Source: DATKWD01 sp963704815
GTDB taxonomy: Bacteria > Actinomycetota > Acidimicrobiia > Acidimicrobiales > Salinilacustritrichaceae
Direction of reading: 5' to 3'
Length of the DNA stretch: 64,000 bases
Assembly: GCA_963704815.1 (NCBI GenBank)
Contig: CAVPHU010000006.1
Location: forward strand, 16,003-80,002
In this document: piece by piece, positions 1-7,772 of the stretch
Layout: every line of letters begins with the position of its first letter
Position numbering within the stretch: position 1 is the first letter of the stretch
Translations under genes and position numbers: made by a program
Notes under the pieces: generated by a model
Told to the model about the DNA's origin: nothing
Database searches by the model: none
What the model saw: only the letters and a program-made list of their open reading frames with translations

Positions 1-629
1 GACCCGTCCGGCTGGACGATGGGTCGGATCTCGACGCCGTCCTGGTCCATCGGGCAGAGCAGGTAGGAGATTCCCGCGTGCTTGCTCACGTCGGGATCGG
101 TCCGGGCCAGCACGAAGCAGTAGTCGGCATTCTGGGCCTGCGTCGTCCAGACCTTCTGTCCGTTGATGACCCACTCGTCGCCGTCGAGCTCGGCGCGGGC
201 GGAGAGCCCGGCCAGGTCGCTGCCGGCGTCGGGCTCGGAGAACCCCTGACACCACGCGATCTGACCACTGAGGATCTGGGGCAGGAACTCCTTCTTCTGC
301 TCCTCGGTCCCCCACTGCAGGATGGTCGGTCCGACCAGGGTGTCGCCGAAGAAGTCGGCCCGCATCGGGGCACTCGCACGGGCGAACTCCTCGTTCAGCA
401 CCACGCTCTGGATCGTCGACAGTCCCTTGCCGCCGTATTCCTCGGGCCACGAGGCGCAGATCCAGCCCCCGTCGAACAGCTTCTGGGTCCACGCCTTGCT
501 GAACGCGGCCTTCTCCTCGGGCGTCTGCTCGAAGTCGTCGTCGAACCAACCCTCCGGAAGGTTGTCCTCGAGCCAGGCACGGATCTCGAGACGGAACTCT
601 TCGGCTTCAGCAGGGTAGGTGAGGTCCAT
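1..629 (-). CDS. Acyl-CoA dehydrogenase, N-terminal part (runs off left edge)
   Basis: This flavoenzyme family oxidises acyl-CoA to 2-enoyl-CoA and passes electrons to ETF. I translated the minus strand from an ATG at 629 and obtained about 209 residues with no stop before the window edge, so the C-terminal half lies outside. The N-terminal helical domain is typical, with TKNxxW-like spacing replaced by ASWPEEYGGKGLS. The flavin/substrate signature WCQGFSEPDAGSDLAGL lies near residue 140. The gene diverges from the FrhB-like gene starting at 700, and about 70 bp between them must hold both promoters. The etfA/etfB genes 4-6 kb away would supply its electron acceptor. Family assignment is secure; chain-length specificity cannot be read. 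Confidence 0.93.
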   Translation of the reverse strand, partial: MDLTYPAEAEEFRLEIRAWLEDNLPEGWFDDDFEQTPEEKAAFSKAWTQKLFDGGWICASWPEEYGGKGLSTIQSVVLNEEFARASAPMRADFFGDTLVGPTILQWGTEEQKKEFLPQILSGQIAWCQGFSEPDAGSDLAGLSARAELDGDEWVINGQKVWTTQAQNADYCFVLARTDPDVSKHAGISYLLCPMDQDGVEIRPIVQPDG

Positions 630-699
630 GGGGCCATTGTGCTCGCCCCGGCGACGTGATGATCAACCGCCCGACAAGGCCCGTCTACAGTCCACCGCC

Positions 700-1851
700 A
701 TGGCGCTGACCGATGTGGTGACCGGGGAGACCAGCCGCTGGACCAACCAGTGGCTCGAACTGAAGGCCGAGGTCATCGACACCGGGCTGTGCACGGGGTG
801 CGCCGGCTGTGTCATCGCGTGCCCACACGACGTCATCGGTTACGACCACGAGCAAGGCGGCTACAAGCCGTTCCACCTCGAGGACGAACTCGGCCCCGAC
901 GACTGCGGTCACGGCCAGAAGGGGTGCACCAGCTGCACCCGGGCCTGCCCACGCTTCCGCAACTGGGAACCCGAGGCCGACGAGCACCTCTTCGCCCGCC
1001 GGCGCGAGCCCGACGAGATGTCGGGCATCTATCAGGACATCATGCTCACCAGAGCGAGCGAGAAGACCGTGCACGAGCACGGCCAGGACGGCGGGCTCGT
1101 GTCGGCCATCCTCATCTGGCTGCTCGACGAGGGCTACATCGACGGCGCGCTCGTGTCGTACCTCGACGGCGCCAAGGGCGACTGGAAGGCCCGGCCCGGT
1201 GTTGCGACCAACAAGGCCGAGGTCCTCGACTCCGCCGGGAGCCGCTACACCTACTCGGCCAACACCCTCGCCATCGACGAGGCCACCGACAAGGGCCTCG
1301 AGAACCTCGCGCTCGTCGGCATGAGCTGTCAGTCATCGGTCCCGCCGGTCATGTGGCACCGCAAGATCGGCAAGATCAGCAAGCCGATCAAGTTCAACAT
1401 CGGACTGCTGTGCTCGAAGACCTTCGACGACGCCATCTTCGAGGAGCTGTTCCTCACCAAGTACGGCCTGCCCAAGCAGGACATGGTGAAGATGAACATC
1501 AAGGGTGTCTTCCAGATCTGGATGACCGATGGCAGCTACCACGAGATCCCCCTCAAGGAGTGCCACGCGTGGACCCGCGAGGGCTGCACCCACTGCCCCG
1601 ACTTCGCGGCCGAGCACGCCGACATCTCGACCGGTGGGATCGGCGAGTTCAACGACTGGACGCTCACCATCGTGCGCACCGAGCTCGGACGTGAAGTCAT
1701 CAGCCGCATGATCGAAGCCGGCGTGATCGAGGCCCGTCCGGGCGACGAGGACCCCGGAGCGGTGGCCCTCATGCACAAGCTGGCCGCCAAGTCACGCCAG
1801 CGCTGGCCCAGCTTCGCCGTCGACTTCCCCAAGGTCCCGTCCAAGAACTGA
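700..1851 (+). CDS. Coenzyme F420 hydrogenase/dehydrogenase beta-subunit-like Fe-S protein
   Basis: The 383-residue protein belongs to the FrhB/FdhB family, which binds FAD and Fe-S clusters and transfers electrons to or from coenzyme F420 or a ferredoxin. Two ferredoxin-like cysteine clusters sit at residues 31-42 (CTGCAGCVIACP) and about 69-84 (CGHGQKGCTSCTRACP). Further conserved cysteines follow in GMSCQSS, GLLCSKTF and EGCTHCPDF, as in the family's C-terminal domain. The ATG at 700 is preferred because the upstream in-frame extension to 619 overlaps the divergent dehydrogenase and has no domain. No hydrogenase or formate dehydrogenase alpha subunit is adjacent, so it is probably a stand-alone F420 or ferredoxin oxidoreductase. 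The exact partner is unknown. Confidence 0.85.
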   Translation: MALTDVVTGETSRWTNQWLELKAEVIDTGLCTGCAGCVIACPHDVIGYDHEQGGYKPFHLEDELGPDDCGHGQKGCTSCTRACPRFRNWEPEADEHLFARRREPDEMSGIYQDIMLTRASEKTVHEHGQDGGLVSAILIWLLDEGYIDGALVSYLDGAKGDWKARPGVATNKAEVLDSAGSRYTYSANTLAIDEATDKGLENLALVGMSCQSSVPPVMWHRKIGKISKPIKFNIGLLCSKTFDDAIFEELFLTKYGLPKQDMVKMNIKGVFQIWMTDGSYHEIPLKECHAWTREGCTHCPDFAAEHADISTGGIGEFNDWTLTIVRTELGREVISRMIEAGVIEARPGDEDPGAVALMHKLAAKSRQRWPSFAVDFPKVPSKN

Positions 1852-1856
1852 CAGCG

Positions 1857-2140
1857 TTACTCGGCCAACCCGAACGCGCAGTCGAGGGCGAAGCGTTCGA
1901 TCTCCTCGGGTACGAACGACGGGTCTGCGGCCCGCTGAGCATCGAGCTCGAGGAATCGCTCGTAGGGGATCTCGTCGACGATCCGCAGGTAGATGCACCG
2001 GCAGGCCTGGCGATCGGCCGACTCGGCGCACTCGTCGACGAAGGCCTGTTCGGTGGCCAGCGTGTAGTCGTCGGGTGCGTCGTCGCCACAGGCGACGACG
2101 CAGCGCCGAGCACCAGCAGCACGGCGGCGAGCCGGGTCAC
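1857..2140 (-). CDS. Small lipoprotein with an apparent frameshift
   Basis: The minus strand encodes a secreted lipoprotein in two frames. A GTG at 2140 opens a signal peptide (VTRLAAVLLVLGAA). One base later in a shifted frame it continues as the lipobox VVAC followed by GDDAPDDYTLATEQ, and runs to a TAA at 1857 through a cysteine-containing domain (ECAESADRQACRCIYLRI). Removing one C near 2100 joins them into a product of about 94 residues. The GTG overlaps the TGA of the uracil-DNA glycosylase gene (GTGA), so the two are translationally coupled. The function is unknown. The shift could be a sequence error, because the lipobox and the downstream frame fit together so well. Confidence 0.6.
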
Positions 2141-2805
2141 CGCAGCCCTGCGAGGTCGGCGGCGCGGTCGAGGGCTGCGTCGAACATCGGCTCGGTGAGC
2201 CGGCCGGTGAACGTGTTCTGCTGGCTCACGTGGAACGACCCGACGAGCGTCCGGCCGTCGGGTGCCTCGGCCTCGACGCCATGGTGGAACTTGGGCCGTG
2301 GACGGATGCCGAGGGTTCCTGCGGCGACGCCGTAGGCGAACTGCCCGAGCGCGAGATAGGTCCGGCCGGGCAGCACGGCGAGCTCGCGGTCGAGGAACGG
2401 CCGACACATGTCGCGCTCGGCGGTGGTCGGCTTGTTGGCCGGCGGCGCACATCGGACGGGGGCGGTGATCCACACGCCCCGGAGCTCGAGCCCGTCGTCG
2501 AGCGCCACCGACTCTGGCTGGTTGGCCAGACCGCACCGATGCAGGGCGGCGTAGAGGAAGTCGCCGCTGCGGTCGCCGGTGAACATCCGTCCGGTCCGGT
2601 TGGCGCCGTGCGCCGCCGGCGCCAGTCCGATCACGATGAGCCGGGCCTCGGGGTCGCCGAACCCGGGCACCGCCCGCCCCCAGTAGTCCTGGTCTCGGTA
2701 GGCAGCCTTCTTCTCGCGAGCCACCTGCTCGCGCCACTCGACGAGGCGCGGGCACCGGCGACAGACCGCCACCTCGGCCTGGATCGCCCGCAACTCGTCG
2801 CTCAT
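2137..2805 (-). CDS. Uracil-DNA glycosylase, family 5 (UDGb-like, Fe-S)
   Basis: The protein excises uracil, and in this family also some other deaminated bases, from DNA as the first step of base excision repair. From ATG 2805 it is 222 residues long. The N-terminal CRRCPRLVEWR supplies the first two cysteines of the 4Fe-4S cluster. The catalytic loop GLAPAAHGANRTGRMFTGD is diagnostic for family 5, and HVSQQNTFTGRLTEPMF is the C-terminal DNA-intercalation loop. The longer in-frame extension upstream has low-complexity sequence and crosses the divergent phosphatase start, so it was not used. Its stop overlaps the start of the downstream lipoprotein gene. Family assignment is strong. Confidence 0.9.
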   Translation of the reverse strand: MSDELRAIQAEVAVCRRCPRLVEWREQVAREKKAAYRDQDYWGRAVPGFGDPEARLIVIGLAPAAHGANRTGRMFTGDRSGDFLYAALHRCGLANQPESVALDDGLELRGVWITAPVRCAPPANKPTTAERDMCRPFLDRELAVLPGRTYLALGQFAYGVAAGTLGIRPRPKFHHGVEAEAPDGRTLVGSFHVSQQNTFTGRLTEPMFDAALDRAADLAGLR

Positions 2806-2872
2806 CCACCCGAACGTAGCGACGCCCGGTGGATCGAGGGTCGCGGACCGGTGCAGGTACCCTCGGTTGCTC

Positions 2873-3544
2873 ATGGCGACGAAGAAGCCCAAGGCTCCTC
2901 CCCCGACCACCGTGCTCCTCGTGCGCCACGGCACCACCCCCACCACCGGCAAGGTGTTGCCCGGTCGTGCCGCCGGCCTCCACCTCGCCGACGAGGGCGT
3001 CGAACAGGCCGAGGCGGTGGGCGCCCGCATCGCCTCGGTGATGGGGACGAAGAAGGACGGCGGCAAGGTCAGCGCCATCTACGCCTCGCCGATGGAGCGA
3101 ACCCAGGAGACGGCCAAACCGATCGCCAGGGCCCTCGGGCTCCGCGTCCGCACGGCTCCAGGACTGATCGAGGCCGAGTTCGGCGACTGGACCGGCAAGA
3201 AGCTGTCGTCGCTGTTCAAACTGCCCGAATGGAAGCAGGTCCAGTCGAACCCCAGCGGGTTCCGCTTCCCCAACGGCGAATCGTTCAGCGAGATGCAGAC
3301 TCGCATCACCGGTGCCGTGGCCGATCTCGCCCACGCCCATGCCGGCGAGACCATCGTGTGCGTCTCGCATGCCGACCCCATCAAGGCGGTCATGGCCGAC
3401 GCTCTCGGCACCCACCTCGACCTCTTCCAACGCATCGTGATCTCGCCGTGTTCGGTGAGTGCGCTGTTGGTTCGCAGCGACGGACCCCCCATCGTGTTGT
3501 GTGTCAATCAGACCGGCGACCTCGGAGCACTGGCCCCCTCATGA
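2873..3544 (+). CDS. Histidine phosphatase, MSMEG_4193 family
   Basis: This 223-residue member of the histidine phosphatase (phosphoglycerate-mutase-like) clan has the catalytic RHG in LLVRHGTTPTTGKVLPG, the second arginine region YASPMERTQETA, and the second catalytic histidine in CVSHADPIKAV. The long, gappy insert after RHG and the synteny fit the actinobacterial MSMEG_4193 group rather than a glycolytic mutase. The ATG at 2873 is chosen over a TTG two codons upstream. It precedes the DUF3090 and SCO1664-type genes, a conserved actinobacterial trio, and probably removes a phosphate in the same unknown pathway as the kinase at 4246. Its stop overlaps the ATG of the short repeat-derived frame at 3541. 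Confidence 0.85.
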   Translation: MATKKPKAPPPTTVLLVRHGTTPTTGKVLPGRAAGLHLADEGVEQAEAVGARIASVMGTKKDGGKVSAIYASPMERTQETAKPIARALGLRVRTAPGLIEAEFGDWTGKKLSSLFKLPEWKQVQSNPSGFRFPNGESFSEMQTRITGAVADLAHAHAGETIVCVSHADPIKAVMADALGTHLDLFQRIVISPCSVSALLVRSDGPPIVLCVNQTGDLGALAPS

Positions 3545-3609
3545 GCACTGACGCGAGGCACCGATGCGAGGTCGACGAGGCACGAGGAGACCGGCCACAA
3601 ACGGCCTCC
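3541..3609 (+). repeat. Direct repeat, copy 1 (69 bp)
   Basis: This 69-bp segment is identical to 3697-3765. It starts with ATGAGCACTGAC, the same twelve bases that start the DUF3090 gene at 3795, and ends in GGCCACAAACGGCCTCC, which contains a short GGCC-ACAAAC-GGCC hairpin. Between this copy and the next lies a further inverted repeat, CTCGGACGAG (3610-3619) and CTCGTCCGAG (3634-3643), with a 14-base loop. The arrangement resembles a small inserted element flanked by twelve-base target duplications. Confidence 0.9.
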
Positions 3610-3786
3610 CTCGGACGAGGAGAAGCGCCAGCGCTCGTCCGAGCAGGGAGCGAGCGTGCGAGCGGCCACAAACGGCACGGCCGGGGAACGGAAACCATGA
3701 GCACTGACGCGAGGCACCGATGCGAGGTCGACGAGGCACGAGGAGACCGGCCACAAACGGCCTCCGTGGCCGGGGAACGGAAGTAA
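3541..3786 (+). CDS. 81-residue open frame built from a duplicated element
   Basis: An ATG overlapping the phosphatase stop (TCATGA) opens an 81-residue frame ending in TAA at 3786, nine bases before the DUF3090 start. It contains the peptide MSTDARHRCEVDEARGDRP twice (residues 1-19 and 53-71), because the DNA is a direct repeat. Both copies begin with the same twelve bases as the DUF3090 gene. The peptide is rich in charged residues and has no recognisable domain. It may be non-coding repeat DNA that happens to be open. I list it because it is translationally coupled and could be made. Confidence 0.25.
   Translation: MSTDARHRCEVDEARGDRPQTASLGRGEAPALVRAGSERASGHKRHGRGTETMSTDARHRCEVDEARGDRPQTASVAGERK
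3697..3765 (+). repeat. Direct repeat, copy 2 (69 bp)
   Basis: This is the second exact copy of the 69-bp sequence at 3541, 156 bp downstream. Both copies are later followed by a shared 15-base tail, GGCCGGGGAACGGAA (3679-3693 and 3768-3782), and then another ATGAGCACTGAC (3697 and 3795). The two units therefore have the same head and tail and differ by an internal insertion of about 70 bp in unit 1. Confidence 0.9.
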
Positions 3787-3794
3787 CCGAATTC

Positions 3795-4235
3795 ATGAGC
3801 ACTGACTTCGATGTGATCGACCCCGAGCAGTTCACGATCGGCACGGTGGGAAAGCCCGGCGAGCGGGTGTTCTACCTCCAGTCGCTCTCGGACGGCGAGC
3901 TCGTGTCGCTGAAGTGCGAGAAGGTCCAGATCGAGACCCTCGGTGAGTACCTGAACAACCTCCTCACCGAGCTGCCGGCCGCCGACTGGGAGACGGTGGG
4001 CGACGTCGAGCTCGTCGAGCCCGTCCTGCCGAGCTGGACCGCTGGCCAGATCGCAGTCGCGTACGACCAGCCGAACGACCGGGTGGTCATCGTGATCGAG
4101 GAGCTGGTCGGCGAGGACGAGAGTGGTGCCACGGCCCGGTTCGCCATCACCCGCGATCAGGTCCGGGCGCTCGTCCGGCGAGCCCGGGTGCTGCTCGCGT
4201 CGAGCCGCACGTCGACCAACGGCCACGGCCACTGA
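3795..4235 (+). CDS. DUF3090 family protein
   Basis: This 146-residue protein of unknown function matches the DUF3090 family by its opening MSTDFDVIDPEQFTIGTVG, the central REVFYLQ-like GERVFYLQSLSDGELVSLKCEK, and its position between the histidine phosphatase and the SCO1664-type kinase. The family is essentially actinobacterial. The start at 3795 is supported by the family's usual N-terminus; the upstream extension is repeat DNA. It is soluble, with no signal peptide or membrane segment. The kinase gene begins eleven bases after its stop, implying one transcript. Its role is not known. From context it may be the substrate or adaptor of the kinase/phosphatase pair. Confidence 0.85.
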   Translation: MSTDFDVIDPEQFTIGTVGKPGERVFYLQSLSDGELVSLKCEKVQIETLGEYLNNLLTELPAADWETVGDVELVEPVLPSWTAGQIAVAYDQPNDRVVIVIEELVGEDESGATARFAITRDQVRALVRRARVLLASSRTSTNGHGH

Positions 4236-4245
4236 CCTGCCGTCG

Positions 4246-4953
4246 GTGAACGCGCCCTCGCCCGCAGAGCGGCTCGAGATCCTCGAGCACGCCGACATCG
4301 AGGTCGAAGGCCGGATGCCGTGGAGCAGCAACGCGACCCTGTTGTGCACGCTCACCTGCGAGGACCGGCAGGCTCGGGCCATCTACAAGCCGCGGCGGGG
4401 CGAGCGGCCCCTGTGGGACTTCCCCGGTGGGCTCGACCGACGCGAGGTGACCGCCTACACCCTCAGTGCCGACCTCGGATGGGACCTCGTTCCCGAGACG
4501 ATCCTGCGCGACGGGCCCCACGGTGTCGGCAGCCTGCAGTGGTTCGTCGATGCCGACTTCGAGCAGCACTACTTCACCCTCGTCGACGACGTGGAGACCC
4601 ACGGCCAGCTCAAGGCGATGTGTGCGTTCGACTTCGTCGCCAATCAGACCGACCGCAAGGGCGGCCACTGCCTCGTCGATTCCGATGGCCACATCTGGGG
4701 CATCGACAACGGACTCAGCTTCCATCGCGAGTTCAAGCTTCGGACCGTCATCTGGCACTTCGAAGGTGAACCGATCCCGGCGCCGCTGATCGACGACCTG
4801 ACGGCCTGGCTCGACCGCGACGGGCCGGCTGCGCTCGAGCACCTCGACGCGTTCGAGGTCGATGCGGTGCGCGCTCGTGCCCAGGCGCTCGTCGATGCCG
4901 GGCGCTTCCCGGTCGACGAGAGCGGCAGGCGCCACCCCTGGCCGCTCGTCTGA
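4246..4953 (+). CDS. SCO1664 family protein (PI3/4-kinase-like fold)
   Basis: The 235-residue product belongs to the actinobacterial SCO1664 family, which resembles phosphatidylinositol 3/4-kinases and related atypical kinases. A lysine-bearing ATP-binding strand is seen in AIYKPRRGERPLWDFPGG (about residue 45). A catalytic-loop-like FVANQTDRKGGHCL lies near residue 135, and the metal-binding motif follows in GIDNGLSFH. A GTG at 4246 is chosen because it opens the conserved region directly after DUF3090. The in-frame upstream extension overlaps DUF3090 and is unsupported. The third gene of the phosphatase/DUF3090/kinase trio, it may phosphorylate a protein or small molecule that the phosphatase at 2873 acts on. 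The substrate is unknown. Confidence 0.82.
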   Translation: MNAPSPAERLEILEHADIEVEGRMPWSSNATLLCTLTCEDRQARAIYKPRRGERPLWDFPGGLDRREVTAYTLSADLGWDLVPETILRDGPHGVGSLQWFVDADFEQHYFTLVDDVETHGQLKAMCAFDFVANQTDRKGGHCLVDSDGHIWGIDNGLSFHREFKLRTVIWHFEGEPIPAPLIDDLTAWLDRDGPAALEHLDAFEVDAVRARAQALVDAGRFPVDESGRRHPWPLV

Positions 4954-4977
4954 GCGGCAGACGGGCGGCTTCGAGAC

Positions 4978-5944
4978 CTAGCGGGCTTCGAGGGCCTCGA
5001 TGAGGGCCGGGAGGACCTTGTGCAGGTCGCCCACGATGCCGAGGTCGGCGACCGAGAAGATCGGCGCCTCGGGGTCCTTGTTGACGGCGATGATGCTCTT
5101 CGAGCCCTTCATCCCCACCAGATGCTGGGTCGCACCCGAGATGCCGGCGGCGATGTAGATGTCGGGCTTGACGACCTTGCCGGTCTGACCGACCTGCTTG
5201 GAGTAGGGCACCCAGCCCGCGTCGACGATGGCGCGGGTCGCACCCGTGGCGGCGCCGAGCTGACCGGCGAGCTTCTCGATGAGCTCGAAGTTCGCCGGGT
5301 CACCGAGCCCGCGGCCGCCCGAGACGACGATGCCGGCGTCCTCGAGCTGCGGACCTTCACGTTCCTCGACATGGGTGCCGGTGACGTTCGCACCGCCGGC
5401 CGTGCCGGTGTCGGGGAGGTCGACCGTGACCACGTCGGCCGCCCCGCCGCCGGCCGGCTCGGCCGGGAACGACTTGGGTCGGGCGAGCACCAGCTTGGTG
5501 CCGGGGTTGGTCAGCTTGACCTTCATCAGCTGCGCACCGCCGAACACCGGCTCGGTCACCACGACCGCTGTCGCCGTCGACGGCGATGTCGGTGTTGTTG
5601 GTGACGACGGGCTGGTCGGTCTTGACCGACAGCGCCGCCAGCGTGTCACGGGCGTCGTAGGTCGTCCCGGCGAGGATCAGGTCGGGGCCGTTGCCGGCCT
5701 CGATGATCGCCGCCAGCGCGGCCGAGGCCACGGGGCCGACGAGCTTGCCCTCGATGGCGCCGGTGGTGTGGACCGTGGTGGCGCCGAACTCGCCGAGCTT
5801 GGCGGCCATGGCGGCACCGTCGCCGGCGACGAACGCCTCGACGGAGTCGCCCAGTTCACGAGCCTTGGTGAGCAGTTCGAGAGTCAGCGAGGAGGGCTCT
5901 TCGCCCTCACCTTCGGCAAAGACCCAGACCTTTGAAAGTGCCAT
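4978..5944 (-). CDS. etfA: Electron transfer flavoprotein alpha subunit (one apparent frameshift)
   Basis: EtfA binds FAD and, with EtfB, carries electrons from acyl-CoA dehydrogenases to the quinone pool. The N-terminal part (MALSKVWVFAEGEGEEPSS) is read from ATG 5944. After TNNTDIAVDGD the frame breaks near 5570 and resumes as AVVVTEPVFGGAQLMKV. The FAD-binding C-terminal domain (SGGRGLGDPANFELIEKL, YIAAGISGATQHLVGM, IIAVNKDPEAPIFSVADLG) is complete to the stop at 4978. Removing one A restores a protein of about 321 residues, the normal length. Because the subunit is normally indispensable beside an intact etfB, I suspect a sequence error rather than a real mutation. Confidence 0.88.
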
Positions 5945-5977
5945 GTGTGCGTTTCCTTCTCTCGTTCCGGGTCGCTT

Positions 5978-6754
5978 CTAGATGACCTTGAGCTCTTCGA
6001 GCTTGGCGACGATGTTGGTGAATCCTTCACCTTCGTCTTCGATGATCTCGCCCGCCTCACGGACCGGCGCGTCCTCGACGTCGGTGACTTCCTGTCGAGC
6101 ACCGGCCCACCCGACGGCCGAGCCGTCGATGCCGAGATCGGCGGCACTCACTTCGTCGACGGGCTTGCTCTTGGCCGCCATGATGCCCTTGAAGCTCGGG
6201 TAGCGGGGCTCGACGACTCCGGCAGTCACCGACACGACGGCGGGCGTCGGGCACTCGATGTCCTGGCTGCCCGTCTCGGTCTGGCGCTGCACCTTGACCG
6301 TGCCGCCGTCGACCTCGATGGCCTTGGCGAAGCTGATCATCGGCGTGTCGAGGATGGCGGCGATCTGCTGCGGGACGACGCCCGTGTAGCCGTCGGAGCT
6401 CTCCACGCCGGCGAGGACCAGGTCGTACTCGGCCCGCTGGATGGCAGCGGCCAACACCTTCGCCGTCTCGAGCGCGCCCGAGCCGGAGAGGCTGTCGTCG
6501 CTGACCAGGATCGCCTTGGCGGCGCCCATGGCGAGTGCCGTGCGCAGGCCACCGACCTCGGCGCCGGGGGCCATGGAGACGAGGGTGACCTCGCCGCCGC
6601 CCGCGGTGTCGACCAGCTGCAGGGCCATCTCGACGCCGTACGAGTCGGACTCGTCGAGGATGAGCTTCACGTCGCGGTTGAGGGTGTTGTCCCCCGCGAG
6701 CGAACCTGGATCGGCTGGATCTGGAATCTGTTTCACACAGACGACGACGTTCAT
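5978..6754 (-). CDS. etfB: Electron transfer flavoprotein beta subunit
   Basis: This 258-residue EtfB starts MNVVVCVKQIPDPADPGSL. It carries the typical nucleotide-binding region (VTLVSMAPGAEVGGLRTALAMGA), the ETF-beta stretch LAGVESSDGYTGVVPQQIA, and the recognition loop near VVEPRYPSFKGIMAAKSKPV that docks on dehydrogenases. It lies 33 bp upstream of etfA on the same strand, so the two form an operon in the usual beta-alpha order. It partners with acyl-CoA dehydrogenases such as the one at the left edge of the window. No anomalies are visible. Confidence 0.95.
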   Translation of the reverse strand: MNVVVCVKQIPDPADPGSLAGDNTLNRDVKLILDESDSYGVEMALQLVDTAGGGEVTLVSMAPGAEVGGLRTALAMGAAKAILVSDDSLSGSGALETAKVLAAAIQRAEYDLVLAGVESSDGYTGVVPQQIAAILDTPMISFAKAIEVDGGTVKVQRQTETGSQDIECPTPAVVSVTAGVVEPRYPSFKGIMAAKSKPVDEVSAADLGIDGSAVGWAGARQEVTDVEDAPVREAGEIIEDEGEGFTNIVAKLEELKVI

Positions 6755-6848
6755 GGAACTGATTGTGTCGCACGGTCCGAGGCGCGCGACAAATCGGCAC
6801 CGCCACCCGGGCCGAACCCGGGCGTGGTCGCGGTAGCTTCAGCCCACC

Positions 6849-7761
6849 TTGAAGCTCCTGCTCCTCGTCAACCCGTTCTCCTCGTCGGTGACCGCGCGGG
6901 CGCGTGGTGATCCAGAAGGCGCTCTCGGCCGACCACGACGTCACGCTGGCCGAGACGAGCCGGCGGGGCCACGCCACCCGCCTCGCCCAGGGCGCCGCAG
7001 CCGACGGCACCGACGTGGTGGTGGTGCTCGGCGGCGACGGCACGGTCAACGAGGCCGCCAACGGTCTGGCCCGGACCAACACGGCATTGGCAACGCTCCC
7101 CGGCGGATCCACGAACGTGTTCGCGCGCACGCTCGGGCTCCCGAACGACCCGATCGAGGCCACCGGCCACCTGCTCGACGATCTGGCCGCCGAACGCATC
7201 CGACGGGTCGGGCTGGGGTCGGTCAACGGGCGCTACTTCCTGTTCCACGTCGGGATGGGATTCGACGCAGCCGTCGTCGAACAGGTGGAGAAGCGAGCCG
7301 GGCTCAAGCGCTACGCGGGCCACCCGTTGTTCGTCTACGCCGGCTTCGCCACCTGGCTCCGTCATTACGACCGCACCCGTCCACGCATGGCGATCCGTCA
7401 CGCCGACGGCGAGATCATCGACGACGGCTACTTCGCCATCTGCATGAACACCAACCCCTACACGTACCTCGGCAATCGCCCGCTCGACCTCGCGCCCGCG
7501 GCAACCCTCGACTCCGGCCTGTCGTTGATCGTGCTCCGGACGCTCGACTTCGCCAAGACGATGCGCATCATCGCCTCGGCCCTCGGATCGGGCCGCCACC
7601 TCCGTTCCAGCCGACATGCCCACGTGCGCGACGGCCTGTCGAGCATCGAGATCGAGGGGTACGGGCCGTTCCCCTATCAGGTCGACGGTGACCACCTGGG
7701 CGACGTCACCACGGTGTCGTTGCACCACGAACCGTCGGTGTTGAGCCTCGTCGGAGTCTGA
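6849..7761 (+). CDS. Diacylglycerol kinase family lipid kinase (one apparent frameshift)
   Basis: The family phosphorylates diacylglycerol or related lipids at the membrane face. The N-terminus MKLLLLVNPFSSSVTARA starts at 6849. One base later (near 6900) the frame moves and continues VIQKALSADHDVTLAETSR. The catalytic glycine-rich motif VVVLGGDGTVNEAANGL and LPGGSTNVFARTLGL are clear, and the fold continues to 7761. Deleting one G in the GGGCGCG run joins both parts to about 303 residues, a usual length. The gene diverges from etfB, and about 95 bp between them would contain the promoters. Sequence error is the likely cause of the break. Confidence 0.85.
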
Positions 7762-7772
7762 GCTCGCGTCGC

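Noticed and set aside
1769..3430. 553-codon minus-strand frame over the glycosylase and phosphatase
   Set aside because: Most of it is antisense to the phosphatase or out of frame with the glycosylase. Only the short lipoprotein signal peptide segment in it is real.
3541..3790. CRISPR-like or satellite array
   Set aside because: Only two repeat units, each with its own start-like head, and no spacers of constant size or cas genes.
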